A stretch of 64,000 bases of DNA. Origin: Arcobacter suis CECT 7833. Lineage in GTDB: Bacteria; Campylobacterota; Campylobacteria; Campylobacterales; Arcobacteraceae. Under the pieces are notes generated by a model. That model ran no database searches. It had not been told where the DNA came from and saw only the letters and a program-made list of their open reading frames with translations. Location of the stretch: the NCBI RefSeq assembly GCF_003544815.1, contig NZ_CP032100.1, positions 1,488,001 to 1,552,000 on the forward strand, in the 5' to 3' direction. A program made the position numbers and the translations under genes. Shown here one piece after another: positions 9,567-20,486 of the stretch. Numbering within the stretch: the stretch's first letter is position 1; each line of letters begins with the position of its first letter.

Positions 9567-10649
9567 TTAAAAATTTTCAATAATACTTTTAACATCAATA
9601 ATAATACCAATGCTTCCATCACCTCTTACCGTTGCTCCTGCAACACTATCAACTTTTTTAAAGTTGGTTTCTATTGCTTTTAAAACTACTTGTTGCTGTT
9701 GTAAAAATTCATCTATAAAAAAGGCTGCTTTTTGTGTTCCTGATTTTACGATTATTAAAATACCTTGGCTTAAATCTTGTGTTTTTGGAACAATATGTAA
9801 AAATTCATATAATCTTATTATTGGTATAAATTCATCTCTTAACATAAGTAAAGCTGAACTTCCATCACCTACTAGTTTTATCATCTCCTTTGTAGGTTGA
9901 ATTGATTCAACTATTGATGAAGTTGGTAAAATAAAAATATTATCTCCAATTTTTATATTTAAACCATCTAAAATAGAGTGAGTTAAAGGAACTGTTATTG
10001 TAAAAGAAAAACCTTCTTCTAAATCACTTTTTATTTCTATATTTCCATTTAATTTTTCTACATTTTCTTTAATTTTATAAACATTTTTTAGTTGATTATC
10101 TTCTTTGATTTTAGGAAACTCTTCTTCAAAATCCAGTTCATCTTTATCAAATCCTATTCCATCATCTTCTATACAAAATGACATTTGTCCATTTAGTTGT
10201 TGAGCGATTATTTTTATAGTAGCTTCTGGATTTTTATCTTTTGCTGTTCTTTCTTCTTTTGTTTCTATTCCATAAAGAACACTATTTGTAATCAAAGTTT
10301 TAATAGATAAATCTAAATGTTCAACCAAAGATTTATCTACTTTAGTTTCTCCACCAACTATTTGTAATTTAATTGATTTATTTGCTGGTAATATTTCTTG
10401 AATAATATTGTTATAAATTGTGTACATACTTTCAAACTTAATCATTCTTATATCTGTTGCATAATCTTGAAGTTCAACTATATGTCTTTGAAAAAGAGTG
10501 ATTTTTTCAACTAAATTCTTTTTTTCTTCACTAGCTGGTAAATTATCAACACTTTGAGCCATCATTGAGTTTGTTATTACTAAATCTCCAACTTTATTTA
10601 AAAGTTTTTCTAGTTTTTGTAAATCTATTGTTACATTTGAACTAATCAT
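9567..10649 (-). CDS. CheA-like kinase lacking the HPt (P1) domain
   Basis: 360 residues. It opens directly with the CheA dimerisation domain (IDLQKLEKLLNKVGDLVI, residues 8-25), then a GHKL ATPase-like domain (about 80-222; N-box TLITNSVLYGIE with N122, G1 box EDDGIGF at 161-167, end FTITVPLTHS) and a CheW-like P5 domain (224-360). There is no phosphorylatable HPt domain. The usual N-box histidine is tyrosine, and the glycine-rich G2 box is not recognisable. It may act as a scaffold, or phosphorylate a separate HPt. It starts immediately after the stop of the 203-residue gene upstream and lies in a chemoreceptor operon. Confidence 0.82.
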   Translation of the reverse strand: MISSNVTIDLQKLEKLLNKVGDLVITNSMMAQSVDNLPASEEKKNLVEKITLFQRHIVELQDYATDIRMIKFESMYTIYNNIIQEILPANKSIKLQIVGGETKVDKSLVEHLDLSIKTLITNSVLYGIETKEERTAKDKNPEATIKIIAQQLNGQMSFCIEDDGIGFDKDELDFEEEFPKIKEDNQLKNVYKIKENVEKLNGNIEIKSDLEEGFSFTITVPLTHSILDGLNIKIGDNIFILPTSSIVESIQPTKEMIKLVGDGSSALLMLRDEFIPIIRLYEFLHIVPKTQDLSQGILIIVKSGTQKAAFFIDEFLQQQQVVLKAIETNFKKVDSVAGATVRGDGSIGIIIDVKSIIENF

Positions 10650-11261
10650 TTATTTCCTTTTAGTTTTTTTTCTAGTTGTATTTATTTTATATTCTACTTT
10701 TTTTAACTTCTCAATTAACTTTGAAGAGATTTTGTACATACTCATTATAATCTCTTTTTTTTCATTATCTAATTCTTTTTTTGAATTATCGTATCTATTT
10801 ATCAAATCTATATAATCAATATCTTTTAAATATGGATAAAAATAAGCAGTTTTTTCTTCTTCTATTATCCATTCACTTAAAAGTGAAATAACAACCAATT
10901 CAGGTATCCAGAAACTTCCATTTGGAAGACAAACTTCAATGGTTTTTATTAAAGTATCGTAATAAACCATTAAAGGTTCTTCTTTTTTTGCAAGTATTTT
11001 TAAAGTTGCATTTTTATGGGCATTTTCTATCAAACTTCTAAGATATGTTGAATTTATTACTGTATCTTGCAAATTTAATAACAAATCTTTCAAAGTCAAA
11101 TACACAACTTCATTATCCTTTTCATTAGCTAATTGAAAATAATATCCATCACTATCGACTTGATAAAAATATTGTTCCAAGGTTGTTCTAACAAATACTA
11201 AAAGAGCTTCAGTTTTAATATCTCTTAATAATTTTGGTTTTATTCTATTTGGACATGTCAA
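10650..11261 (-). CDS. Unknown protein coupled to the CheA-like gene
   Basis: 203 residues, not recognised. Predicted mostly helical with a lysine-rich end (TTRKKTKRK). It contains an ISLLSEWIIEEEKTAYFYPYLKDIDYIDLI segment, cited here as consecutive short motifs ISLLSEW and YFYPYLKDI. No signal peptide or membrane segment. Its stop abuts the ATG of the CheA-like gene and it starts 10 bases after the soluble chemoreceptor gene. Its position in place of the missing CheA N-terminal domains suggests a partner of the CheA-like protein, but no HPt motif is visible. Confidence 0.6.
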   Translation of the reverse strand: MTCPNRIKPKLLRDIKTEALLVFVRTTLEQYFYQVDSDGYYFQLANEKDNEVVYLTLKDLLLNLQDTVINSTYLRSLIENAHKNATLKILAKKEEPLMVYYDTLIKTIEVCLPNGSFWIPELVVISLLSEWIIEEEKTAYFYPYLKDIDYIDLINRYDNSKKELDNEKKEIIMSMYKISSKLIEKLKKVEYKINTTRKKTKRK

Positions 11262-11271
11262 TGATAAACCT

Positions 11272-12780
11272 TTAACAAGCGTTCTTTTTAACCATATTTA
11301 ATTCATCAAAAATATGCTGTGTTATATTCTCTATTTTAATCGCTAAATCTTTTAAGTTTATATCAGCTGTTTTTTTTACATCTTCATTTATATAAGTTTG
11401 AACAGATTTATGAATATCTTCATGATATCTTTTTAAACTATTCCAACTTTCTGTATTAGTATATTTCTGAATACTTCTCTCTGATTCATCAATCCACTTT
11501 CCTAATGCACAATCATGATGTGATACAACTGACCATGTCTCATTTTTTCCTAATTTCGCAAAATTAGTTTCTTTAAATCTAATATGATCATTTTTTAATT
11601 TAGCTGTTTTAAAAACTAGATCTACATCACAAATGTAATCTCTTGTTTGTTTTGAATATTCTGCAAAGTTCGCTGCTTGTATTAATTTAGTAGAAAGTTC
11701 TGATACTTCTTGTGATAAAGAATTTATTTGATTTGCTCTCATTGCATTTTCTTGAGTAACTCTATCTAATTGATTTACTGCATCATTTATTTGATGAATA
11801 CCTACTTCTTGTTCTTTACTTGCATCTTTAATATTAGATATTAAAGAAATAGTATCATTAATTCTTTTACTTAATTCTTTATATCCATCTATCATATTTC
11901 CTGAAATACTTTTCCCAAAATTAGCTTTTGTAGTTGCATTTTCTACAATTGACTTAATCTCTTTAGCTGCTTCAGCACTACGTGATGCAAGATTTCTTAC
12001 TTCTTGAGCAACTACTGCAAATCCTTTTCCTGCTTCTCCAGCTGTTGCTGCCTCTACTGCTGCATTTAAAGAAAGTATATTTGTTTGAAATGCTATTTGG
12101 TCAATTACTGTAATTGCCTCATTAATAGAATTTACTTGTACATTTATCTCTTCCATTGCGACTGTTGTTTGATTTGCTAATTTTGCTCCATTTTCTGCAG
12201 ATTTATGTACTTCATTTGCTAAGAAATACATATCCTCAATACTTTTAGTATTATTTGAAATTGTTGATGAAATTTCTTCTATTGAAGCAGCTGTTTCTTC
12301 CAAAGATACTGCTTGTCTATTTGCAGAAGCAGATAAAGAAGAAGATGCTTCTGATAAAATAGTTGTATCTAAATCAAGCTTTTCTCCACTAGTTAGAATC
12401 ATTGCCAATAATTCTGAAACATTATTTCCAATTAATCTTGCACTAGATTTTAAACTACCATAAACTCCTATCATATTAATTTTTTCATTAACTCTACTTT
12501 CAAAATGTGAAATTCCAAAATCTAGTAATACATTACTTATGGATGAAATCTTTATTTGAAGATTTTCAGAAAGAAAATTAATTTTATTTTTAATAAATTC
12601 CATTTTTTCATCATCATATCTTGATGAAATTTTATACATTAAAAACCCATTCTCAATATGATCAATCATTTTTTCTAATTCCATATAGAAATTTTCTTTT
12701 TCTTTTTCTTTTTTTTCAAATTCAAAAATTCTAGCTTTTAGCTTTTCAATTTCAATATCTCTTTTCTTATAATTAAACAT
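11272..12780 (-). CDS. Soluble chemoreceptor with C-terminal CZB zinc-binding domain
   Basis: 502 residues with no membrane segment. An N-terminal coiled coil ([19 protein letters not shown]) leads into the MCP signalling domain (about 120-370, with the conserved [16 protein letters not shown] tip). The C-terminal CZB domain is complete: KNDHIRFK (His), HHDCALGKW (Cys), and YHEDIH (two His). CZB receptors bind zinc and respond to zinc or HOCl-type oxidants in other bacteria. Probably a cytosolic receptor heading the CheA-like operon. Confidence 0.88.
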   Translation of the reverse strand: MFNYKKRDIEIEKLKARIFEFEKKEKEKENFYMELEKMIDHIENGFLMYKISSRYDDEKMEFIKNKINFLSENLQIKISSISNVLLDFGISHFESRVNEKINMIGVYGSLKSSARLIGNNVSELLAMILTSGEKLDLDTTILSEASSSLSASANRQAVSLEETAASIEEISSTISNNTKSIEDMYFLANEVHKSAENGAKLANQTTVAMEEINVQVNSINEAITVIDQIAFQTNILSLNAAVEAATAGEAGKGFAVVAQEVRNLASRSAEAAKEIKSIVENATTKANFGKSISGNMIDGYKELSKRINDTISLISNIKDASKEQEVGIHQINDAVNQLDRVTQENAMRANQINSLSQEVSELSTKLIQAANFAEYSKQTRDYICDVDLVFKTAKLKNDHIRFKETNFAKLGKNETWSVVSHHDCALGKWIDESERSIQKYTNTESWNSLKRYHEDIHKSVQTYINEDVKKTADINLKDLAIKIENITQHIFDELNMVKKNAC

Positions 12781-12891
12781 TTTAATTTTCCTATTAGATT
12801 TATTATAAACAACTTTTGTTTCTTATTTTATTCCTTTATGTTATGTTCTTTTATATAAAATTTGATTTTGAATTACATAACAAAAAGAGTT

Positions 12892-14742
12892 TTATTTTAC
12901 ATTTATATTTTTAGCTCTAACTTCATTTTTACCTAGAAACTCTTTTGCATTTGCATTTGATACAACTAGTTTTGCTATTTCATCAGTTATTACAGCCACA
13001 TCATTGGTTTGTGATGCAATTGCTGCATTTTGTTGAGTTTGTCTATCTAAACTATTTACAGCATCATTAATTTGCTCAATTCCAGAAAGTTGTTCTTTAC
13101 TTGACATTTCTATATCAGAAATTAAATTAATTGTATTTGTAATATTTTGATTTAACTCTTTGTATCCTTCAATCATATTATTAGCAATTTGTTTCCCATC
13201 ATTTGCTTTTGATGTTGCATTTTCTACTATTGTTTTTATCTCTTTAGCTGCTTCTGCTGATCTATTTGCAAGGTTTCCCACTTCTGCAGCAACTACTGCA
13301 AATCCTTTTCCAGCTTCTCCAGCAGTTGCAGCTTCAACAGCTGCATTTAAACTTAGAATATTTGTTTGGAATGCAATTTGATCAATTATACTAATAGCAT
13401 CAGTGATTAGATTTACTTGAGTATTTATTTCATCCATTGCAACTGTTGTTTGATTTGCTAGTTGTTCTCCATCATGTGCAGATTTTGTCACACTACTTGA
13501 GTAACTAGACATTTTTGCAATTGTTTGAGTATTATTCCTAATATTTGAAGTGATTTGCTCTAAGGCAGCTGCTGTTTCTTCTAAAGATGCTGCTGCTTCA
13601 TTTGAGCTAATATTTAACTTATCAACATTAGCAAGTAAAATATTAGAGCTTTCATCAAGTGTTAATCCATTTGATTTATTCTCTACTAGCATATCGTTTA
13701 TAATGTCAGCTAGTTTATTTAATCCAACTGTCACTTGACTATTACATCCCCCAATTCTATGAGTAAAATCAAGTTTTGCATATTTTTCTAGGGCAAGTGA
13801 AATATCATTTATATTTGTACAAACTTTTAATTGAAGTCCAAGTAACATATCATTAAATGCATTTCTTAACTCTTCAAGACTCTCATTTTGAGTACTTTTT
13901 TCAATTCTTTTATTTAAGTATCCATTTTTTACTTCATTTACTACTTTTTTTACATCATCTATTAATTCATTATCTTGAATTATTAATCTTTCTATTTTTT
14001 CTATATTTTTATTTACTATTTTTGCCATCTCTCCAAATTCATCTTCTGCTTTATCATTTAATAAAAAAACTCTTGATGATTCTCTATTTAAATATGAGAA
14101 AAATGACAATAATCCCTCTTTGAAGTTATTTAGAGATTTAATAATTACATTTGAAATAATCAATGACCCTATTATAAAAATAACAATTGTAATTAATGCT
14201 ATTATTGATAATAAACTATTTAGAAATTCATTAGCTTCATTTTTTAAAGCTATTGCACTAGAATTTATTTTATAAAGTTTTTCTTCTATAGATACGCCAA
14301 TGGGTCCCATTTGAGAAATAATAACTTTCATTTCTGGAGTTTCTTCTTTTATACCATTTTTCAAATCATCTATTCTTTGATTTGAAAAAGAGTCAAAGTA
14401 CTCTAAGTATTTTTTTAAACTTGAAATTATCTCATCACATAAAATTTTATTTTTTTCTACATTTAATGTACTTTTAAACTCTAAAACTTCTTCATTTAAT
14501 AATAAAAACTCTTTTCTAACGTTATATATGTTTTCTTTATTGGGTAACCTTAAAAATTGAAAAGCAGCAATTCTAGATTTTAAAACTTGTTGAACAAGAA
14601 TATCTGATTTAGTTGCAGCACCTTCTCTTAAGCTAGTTACTCCACTCAAATGATAATAAATAACACCTACTACTATAACTATAAATATAAATATAGTTGG
14701 AAATAAAAATAATTTCTTTTTTGTACTAAATCTATCTAACAT
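12892..14742 (-). CDS. Methyl-accepting chemotaxis protein (four-helix-bundle type)
   Basis: 616 residues. Membrane helices at about 10-31 and 176-200 enclose a periplasmic, helix-only ligand domain; then HAMP-like region, a second HAMP-like segment, and a signalling domain with the canonical [16 protein letters not shown] tip (here [11 protein letters not shown], a glycine where paralogues have arginine). It ends shortly after the signalling domain ([22 protein letters not shown]). It is a close paralogue of the adjacent 14783-16774 gene, with nearly identical segments through the signalling region, consistent with tandem duplication. Ligand unknown. Confidence 0.9.
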   Translation of the reverse strand: MLDRFSTKKKLFLFPTIFIFIVIVVGVIYYHLSGVTSLREGAATKSDILVQQVLKSRIAAFQFLRLPNKENIYNVRKEFLLLNEEVLEFKSTLNVEKNKILCDEIISSLKKYLEYFDSFSNQRIDDLKNGIKEETPEMKVIISQMGPIGVSIEEKLYKINSSAIALKNEANEFLNSLLSIIALITIVIFIIGSLIISNVIIKSLNNFKEGLLSFFSYLNRESSRVFLLNDKAEDEFGEMAKIVNKNIEKIERLIIQDNELIDDVKKVVNEVKNGYLNKRIEKSTQNESLEELRNAFNDMLLGLQLKVCTNINDISLALEKYAKLDFTHRIGGCNSQVTVGLNKLADIINDMLVENKSNGLTLDESSNILLANVDKLNISSNEAAASLEETAAALEQITSNIRNNTQTIAKMSSYSSSVTKSAHDGEQLANQTTVAMDEINTQVNLITDAISIIDQIAFQTNILSLNAAVEAATAGEAGKGFAVVAAEVGNLANRSAEAAKEIKTIVENATSKANDGKQIANNMIEGYKELNQNITNTINLISDIEMSSKEQLSGIEQINDAVNSLDRQTQQNAAIASQTNDVAVITDEIAKLVVSNANAKEFLGKNEVRAKNINVK

Positions 14743-14782
14743 TTTTTTACCTTTTTTGTATACATTAATTATTTATGAAGTT

Positions 14783-16774
14783 CTAAAAGCTTTCCCATTC
14801 TACATCATCTTTTTTATTTGAAATTATTTGTGTATTTGTTTTTTTATGTAGTACTTGATTTGTTCCTATATCGTAAGATGAATTTGATTTTAAATTCATG
14901 GCTTTTGCTTCAACTTCATTTTTCCCTTTAAACTCTTTTGCATCTGCATTGGTAACTACTAGCTTCGCTATTTCATCTGTTATTAATGCAACATCATGTG
15001 TTTGACTTGCTACTGCTGCATTTTGTTGTGTTTGTTGGTCTAATTGATTTACTGCATCATTTATCTGCTCAATTCCCATTAATTGCTCTTTACTTGACAT
15101 CTCTATATCTTGGATTAAGTTAATAGTATTTGTGATATTTTGATTTAACTCTTTATATCCTTCTATCATATTATTAGCTATATCTTTTCCATCATTTGCT
15201 TTTTTTGTAGCATTTTCAACTATAAGTTTTATCTCTTTTGCTGCTTCTGCACTTCTACTCGCTAAATTTCTCACTTCTTGAGCAACTACTGCAAATCCTT
15301 TTCCAGCTTCTCCAGCTGTTGCTGCCTCTACTGCTGCATTTAAAGAAAGAATATTTGTTTGAAATGCTATTTGATCAATTACTGTAATTGCCTCATTAAT
15401 AGAATTTACTTGTACATTTATCTCTTCCATTGCTACTGTTGTTTGATTTGCTAATTGTTCACCATGATTTGAAGATGCTGTTACATTTTTTGAATAATTC
15501 GCCATTTTTGCAATATTTTGCGTATTATTTCTTATATTTGAAGTAATTTGTTCTAAGGCTGCGGCTGTCTCTTCTAAAGATGCTGCTGCTTCATTTGAGC
15601 TTATATTTAATTTATCTACATTTGCAAGTAAAATATTTGAACTTTTATCCAAAGTTAATCCATTAGCTTTATTTTCTACTAACATTCCTGTTATTGAATC
15701 CCCAAGTGTATTTACACCATTTGCTAGTTTTAAAAGATGTTCTTTTATATCTTTTGTTGAAATCTTTTGAAGATAATGATAGTTTGAATACTCTTCTAAG
15801 ATATGAAGTACATTATCAATATTTGATTCTAAATTACTTGCCATATTGTTTAATACATTTTTTAATTCCATTAATGCAGGATTTGAAACACTGATATTTA
15901 ATCTTTGACATAAGTCACCTTGCTCAAATTCTCCTAAAACAGCTATTGTTTCATCAATTAATCTTCTATCTTCTTCAATACTTTTTTGAGTTCTTTCTAT
16001 ATTATCATTTACTACTTTTGCCATTTCTCCGAATTCATCTTTCGAGCTTTCATTTAATAATGAAACTTTTGAAGATTCTCTATTTAAGTATGAAAAAAAT
16101 GATAATAAGCCATCTTTGAAATTGTTTAATTTTCCAGTAATATCTCTAATAACTAAATAAGATAATCCTAAAAGAATAAAAAAAGACATTACAATTATAA
16201 TTATAATTACTGTTTTACTTGTTTGATAAATTTCATAAGCTATTTCCGTTTCATTTTTTGCAACTTGAAGTTGAAGATTTATTAATGCAGAAATTTTTTC
16301 ACCAATTGGATCAATTTTTTGATAAAGTTCTTCAACAGTAATTTGAATTAAAAGATCTCTATTTTTATTTTTACAAGCCTCTTTGATTTTTTTTGCAATT
16401 TCATCACCTTTAACCATAAGATTCTCAACATCTTTTACTAGAACTGCTTCTTCTTTTGTTAAAGTTGTAGAGATATAAGCTTGCCACTGTTTTTTTATTT
16501 TAGATTCTGCTAAATTAATATTATCTATACATTTCTGAAAATCAAAATTTTCATTTCTAGTTTGATGAGTTGTATCAACAATGTTTATTGCATATTCTTC
16601 TGCAATTATTTTCAATTGTTCAAGAGGAATAACTCTATCATTATAAACCGTTTCTAATCCACTATTTACCTTTTTTAATTCTATAACTCCGAATATACCT
16701 ATTACCATTATACTTATTAATGCAATTAATGCAAGTAATGATAATTTAGACTTTGTCCTCATATTTTGTAACAT
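14783..16774 (-). CDS. Methyl-accepting chemotaxis protein (four-helix-bundle type)
   Basis: 663 residues. Membrane helices near 12-32 and 187-210, periplasmic 4HB-like domain, HAMP and signalling domain ([35 protein letters not shown]). The C-terminal tail extends about 45 residues beyond the paralogue at 12892 and ends DVEWESF, a possible tether for adaptation enzymes. The same tail signature appears in the degraded copy at 16893-17300. Lies 40 bases upstream of its paralogue on the same strand. Confidence 0.9.
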   Translation of the reverse strand: MLQNMRTKSKLSLLALIALISIMVIGIFGVIELKKVNSGLETVYNDRVIPLEQLKIIAEEYAINIVDTTHQTRNENFDFQKCIDNINLAESKIKKQWQAYISTTLTKEEAVLVKDVENLMVKGDEIAKKIKEACKNKNRDLLIQITVEELYQKIDPIGEKISALINLQLQVAKNETEIAYEIYQTSKTVIIIIIVMSFFILLGLSYLVIRDITGKLNNFKDGLLSFFSYLNRESSKVSLLNESSKDEFGEMAKVVNDNIERTQKSIEEDRRLIDETIAVLGEFEQGDLCQRLNISVSNPALMELKNVLNNMASNLESNIDNVLHILEEYSNYHYLQKISTKDIKEHLLKLANGVNTLGDSITGMLVENKANGLTLDKSSNILLANVDKLNISSNEAAASLEETAAALEQITSNIRNNTQNIAKMANYSKNVTASSNHGEQLANQTTVAMEEINVQVNSINEAITVIDQIAFQTNILSLNAAVEAATAGEAGKGFAVVAQEVRNLASRSAEAAKEIKLIVENATKKANDGKDIANNMIEGYKELNQNITNTINLIQDIEMSSKEQLMGIEQINDAVNQLDQQTQQNAAVASQTHDVALITDEIAKLVVTNADAKEFKGKNEVEAKAMNLKSNSSYDIGTNQVLHKKTNTQIISNKKDDVEWESF

Positions 16775-16892
16775 TTGCTCCCTTTTTTTTTATTACTACT
16801 ATCTACTAATTATTCTTTTACTAATTTCAAACTAACAACATTTTTTACTCCTACCTAAATTTATTTGTAGTTTTATAAAATTATTTTTTATT

Positions 16893-17300
16893 TTAAGTTA
16901 AAGGGAAACTTTTAAAAGTTTCCCAATTATCAACTTCTTGAGTTTTTGCTACTATTGTTTTTTCCACTTTTTTATTAAATACAATAGATGTTTTTTTACT
17001 AACAGCAACATTTAAATTGTAATTAAAACTTGATATAATCAAATTTCTACCTTTTACGCTATTTTTACCATCAAACTCTTTTGAATTTGCAATTTCATCA
17101 GTAATTTTTGCAACATCTTGTTTTTGTGTTGATATTGCTGTATTTTGTTGAATTGATTTACAGCTGAATTTATTTGTTTTGTCATATCTAAATAGCATTT
17201 AAAGCATTTTCTTTTGCAGTATTTTCATCTATTTTAGCCTCGAGAAAAGCTTTATATTCCGACTCAATATTTTCTTCAATACATTTAAATTACTAATCAT
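16893..17300 (-). pseudogene. Degenerate chemoreceptor remnant
   Basis: The frame 16893-17198 retains only an MCP C terminus: IQQNTAISTQKQDVAKITDEIA and KEFDGKN match the paralogue's [21 protein letters not shown] and KEFKGKN, and it ends NWETF like the paralogue's VEWESF. Upstream, another frame encodes an acidic helix (IEENIESEYKAFLEAKIDEN) then a stop, followed by MTKQINSAVNQF in a third frame. An intact ribosome-binding site (AAGGAAAAAG) and ATG remain at 17298-17300. The membrane, HAMP and signalling parts are deleted. Probably the dead third copy of the tandem receptor array. Confidence 0.75.
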
Positions 17301-17455
17301 CTTTTTCCTTTAAATTCTTTTTGTTTTTTTATTTTATGTAAATAAATATTTCATAATTAAAAAATTAAATAATTTTTTGTATTGGAATAGAAAATAGTAT
17401 TATTTTCTATTCCAATAATAATAAATAATAAAAAAGAGTGTTGATTTATTTTTAT

Positions 17456-17644
17456 TTAGCAAAATCTAAAATTATCTTCATCCAATAATTTTAATATTTC
17501 TTCTTCACCATATTTATCTGTAATAAAATAATATGCTTCATAAGGAGTTAATCCCTCTTTTATTAGATACTCAAAAATATTAATTAAATCATCTTCGTTT
17601 CTAATATTTTTAGAAATACTCTCTAAACAAAATCCACTTAACAT
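17456..17644 (-). CDS. Small hypothetical protein
   Basis: 62 residues, acidic and helical (DDLINIFEYLIKEGLTPYEA, EEEILKLLDED). No family recognised. Starts 10 bases after the HDOD gene stop on the same strand, so it is probably co-transcribed with it. Coding is supported by that spacing and by the normal composition of the protein. Confidence 0.55.
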   Translation of the reverse strand: MLSGFCLESISKNIRNEDDLINIFEYLIKEGLTPYEAYYFITDKYGEEEILKLLDEDNFRFC

Positions 17645-17654
17645 ATGTATTATC

Positions 17655-18473
17655 CTAATGTTCTAATAATCTATTTTGTAAAGTTTCTATTGCTTTATTT
17701 AAAAAGTCTGTTTCTAAATTATATGAAATAGCTTTTTTTAGAGCTTTTTTAGTACTGCTATCACTAAGTAAAGAGTATGGATTACAAGCTGTTTTTATAA
17801 CATCTAAAACTTGAGCTCGTTGTTTATATTCCGCACTACAGATGTTCGTATTATCAACAAATTGAATCATATTTACTAATTTATCATCAAAACCCCAATA
17901 TTTAAATATCTCTGCTGTAACTTGAGATGTTGTAAATCCTATTAATTCTTTTTCAACATCTACTGTATCAATACCTTCTTCTATTTTTTTACTGAATTGT
18001 TCAGATAATCCCCTACTAACAATTAATTCAGATAAAATGAATTTACCTATTTCTTGTAAAATTGAAGCTAATAAAATTTCTTCTTTTAAATTATTATCAA
18101 CGTCTCCTAACCATAAATTTACCAAATTATAAGAAGCACTTGAAGCTTTAGTAAAATCTTCTGTATTTATGCAATAAGGAGATAAATCAGTTGTTAAAAT
18201 ATTGTTAAAAGTTTCACTAATAGCCACATAAATAGTAAAATTAATTCCTAATAAACTAATAACTCTTCCTACCGTTTCAACTTTTGATCGAAAACCAAAT
18301 AATGCTGAATTAGAAATTTTAAGAAGTGTTGTTATAACTAAAGCATCTTTTTCTATAATTTTTACCAACTCATCAATTTCTTTGTCTTTTTTCTTTCTAA
18401 AATTTTCTATTTCTTCTATTGTTTGTGGTAAAGGAGGTAAAGATTCTATTTTCTCTAAAATATTTTCAAGCAC
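17655..18473 (-). CDS. HDOD domain signalling protein
   Basis: 272 residues. The start IESLPPLPQTIEEIE and the ALVITTLLKISNSALFGF segment are HDOD hallmarks, followed by VGRVISLLGINFTIYVAISE and an EEILLASILQEIGKFILSE helix. HDOD proteins lack the HD catalytic residues and act as output or scaffold modules in signal transduction. Transcribed away from the kinase at 18678; the shared upstream region holds copies of the ATGATACT motif in this gene's orientation. Confidence 0.88.
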   Translation of the reverse strand: MLENILEKIESLPPLPQTIEEIENFRKKKDKEIDELVKIIEKDALVITTLLKISNSALFGFRSKVETVGRVISLLGINFTIYVAISETFNNILTTDLSPYCINTEDFTKASSASYNLVNLWLGDVDNNLKEEILLASILQEIGKFILSELIVSRGLSEQFSKKIEEGIDTVDVEKELIGFTTSQVTAEIFKYWGFDDKLVNMIQFVDNTNICSAEYKQRAQVLDVIKTACNPYSLLSDSSTKKALKKAISYNLETDFLNKAIETLQNRLLEH

Positions 18474-18539
18474 TTGTTTTCCTATTTACTTAGATAAATA
18501 TCTAATTATTATTTATTAATAATTATTTTATCAGAACAT

Positions 18540-18558
18540 AGTATCATACTAGTAACAT
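18540..18558 (-). promoter_or_regulatory. Tandem ATGATACT-like site in the HDOD/kinase intergenic region
   Basis: On the plus strand AGTATCAT (18540-18547) is followed 11 bases later by AGTAACAT (18551-18558, one mismatch); these are the complement of ATGATACT. The region TAGTATCATACTA (18539-18551) is also a perfect inverted repeat around C18545. It lies 67 bases upstream of the HDOD start and matches the site before the regulator at 5520. Confidence 0.45.
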
Positions 18559-18677
18559 TTATTATTTTCTTTAAAATAACAAATAATTAAAGTATTATTG
18601 GATTTTTCTTTTAATAAGATGTTTCATACAAAATTTTGTTAGAATGTTGAGTATGAAATTTAAAATATGAGAAAAAG

Positions 18678-19733
18678 ATGCAAGATACGAATAATATTTT
18701 TATGGATTTGAATGAAATAATAAATAATTCCATAGAAGGTATTTTAATAATTCAAAATGGTTTCATACAAAATATGAATCAATCACTTCTTGATATTTTA
18801 GGATATGAAAAGAAAAGTGATTTAATAGGAAATCTTGCAACAGGAATTTTAATTCCAACTTCAAAAGAAAAATTTATAAAATACAATAGTAAATTCTTTC
18901 AAGAAATTTCATTAATGACTAAAAATGGGGATGTTATTCCCGTTATTATAAAAATAAAAGATATATCTTTTTCAAATAAAGATTATAAAATGGTTTCTAT
19001 TTTAGATTTAAGTGAATTAAAAGAGAAAGAAAAAATGGTACTTCACCAATCAAAACATTCTGCCATGGGTGAAATGATTTCTATGATTGCCCATCAATGG
19101 AGACAACCTTTATCTTGCGTTTCAAGTATGCTAAGTAGAATAAAACTAAAAAATAATATGAATAATGTAGATAAAGAGTTTTTAAATAATGTTTTAGATG
19201 AAATGAATGAATATATTCAATATATGTCAAATACTATTGATGATTTTAGAAATTTTTTTAGTGTTGATACAAAAAAAGAACTTGCTACTTTAAATGAAAT
19301 AGTTCTTATTGTATTTAATATGCTTGATAAATCTTTTAGTTCTCAAAACATCAAAATTGAAATCCAAAATTCTGAATTGTCAAAAATAAGATTATTTAAA
19401 AGTGAATTAATTCAGATTTTACTAAATATATTAAATAATGCAAGAGATGCATTTTTAGAACGAAACATCCAAAATTCAACTATTAAAATTTCATTTTTTG
19501 AAGATAATGATTGTCAGAAGATTTTTATCGAAGATAATGCAAAAGGTATTGATGAGAAAATAATAATGAATGTTTTTGATCCATATTTTTCAACTAAAGC
19601 TATAAAAAATGGTTCTGGATTAGGTTTATATATTTGTAAAACTATCCTTGAAAAGGATAGTTTAGGGACAATAAAGGTAGAGAATAAAAATGCCGGAGCT
19701 TTTTTTACAGTTATTGTAAATAAAAAAAACTAA
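18678..19733 (+). CDS. PAS-domain sensor histidine kinase (soluble)
   Basis: 351 residues without membrane segments. PAS domain about 10-112; dimerisation/phosphotransfer helix with H139 (SMIAHQWRQPL); ATPase domain with N-box (LLNILNNARDAF), G1 box in modified form (EDNAKGID rather than DNGxGI) and G2 box (GSGLGLYICK). It ends one base before the convergent response regulator gene, a likely partner. Probably a cytosolic redox or ligand sensor. Confidence 0.9.
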   Translation: MQDTNNIFMDLNEIINNSIEGILIIQNGFIQNMNQSLLDILGYEKKSDLIGNLATGILIPTSKEKFIKYNSKFFQEISLMTKNGDVIPVIIKIKDISFSNKDYKMVSILDLSELKEKEKMVLHQSKHSAMGEMISMIAHQWRQPLSCVSSMLSRIKLKNNMNNVDKEFLNNVLDEMNEYIQYMSNTIDDFRNFFSVDTKKELATLNEIVLIVFNMLDKSFSSQNIKIEIQNSELSKIRLFKSELIQILLNILNNARDAFLERNIQNSTIKISFFEDNDCQKIFIEDNAKGIDEKIIMNVFDPYFSTKAIKNGSGLGLYICKTILEKDSLGTIKVENKNAGAFFTVIVNKKN

Positions 19734-20426
19734 TTAAATAGTATTTATTACATAACCTCTATTTGATGAATTTTTAATAAATGATTCATCTGTTTTTTCT
19801 CTAATGTGTTTAATAACATTTCTTAATGAATAAATAGAAAACTCTTTTCCTCTCCAAACTGTGCTAGAAATATCTTCGTAAGTAACTAAAACATTTGGAT
19901 TTAAAGCTAATAGATTTACTAGCTTTCTTTCTGTTTTTGTAAGTTTAATGATTTTTTTACCTTGAAATAAAATTTCTCTACTTATATCAAAATAAAATCC
20001 ATTTTCGAATTGAACTTTTTTGTTTGTATATAAAAAACTTAAACTTATTTCTATATTATTTAATAAAAAACTTTCATCAGAACTTTTATTAAAAATCACA
20101 TAAGTATTACAGTATTTATGCAAAGAAAACTCTTGTGGAGTTTCATCTTCTAATACAATCATTGGAATATTAAAAGTATAAGATTTTGTTTGTTTAAAAA
20201 CATCAATAAACTTCCCTAAAGAATTTTTACTATTATCAAAAACAATTAAATCAAAGGCATTAATTTCACCATTTAACAAAGCAAATTTATCATTATTGAA
20301 AAATGAAATATTATGTTTGTCACCTGAAATTTTTTTTAACTTATCTAAAAATTTCATATCTTCACTTATAACTAAAACTGAATTAACATTTTTATTATTT
20401 GTAGTATAAAGAAAAATACTGTTCAT
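19734..20426 (-). CDS. Response regulator with winged-helix output
   Basis: 230 residues. A diverged receiver domain (acceptor probably D64 in IVFDNSKN; conserved lysine in IFNKSSD) is followed by an OmpR-type winged helix (KLTKTERKLVNLLAL, IYSLRNVIKHIREK, NRGYVI). It is convergent with the PAS kinase at 18678 and downstream of the hybrid kinase at 20496. An ATGATACT copy lies 61-68 bases before its start. The receiver lacks the usual acidic cluster at its start, so phosphorylation is uncertain. Confidence 0.82.
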   Translation of the reverse strand: MNSIFLYTTNNKNVNSVLVISEDMKFLDKLKKISGDKHNISFFNNDKFALLNGEINAFDLIVFDNSKNSLGKFIDVFKQTKSYTFNIPMIVLEDETPQEFSLHKYCNTYVIFNKSSDESFLLNNIEISLSFLYTNKKVQFENGFYFDISREILFQGKKIIKLTKTERKLVNLLALNPNVLVTYEDISSTVWRGKEFSIYSLRNVIKHIREKTDESFIKNSSNRGYVINTI

Positions 20427-20486
20427 TATAAAATCTCCTAAAAAATATATTTACAAAGGAATTTTATAATTAAATGGTATTGCAAT

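Noticed and set aside
13160-13738. Plus-strand ORFs inside the chemoreceptor genes
   Set aside because: They are antisense shadows of conserved MCP signalling sequence, with alanine/serine-rich artefact composition and no ribosome sites.
16775-17455. A separate small functional gene at 16893-17198
   Set aside because: Its sequence is recognisable only as an out-of-frame chemoreceptor C terminus.
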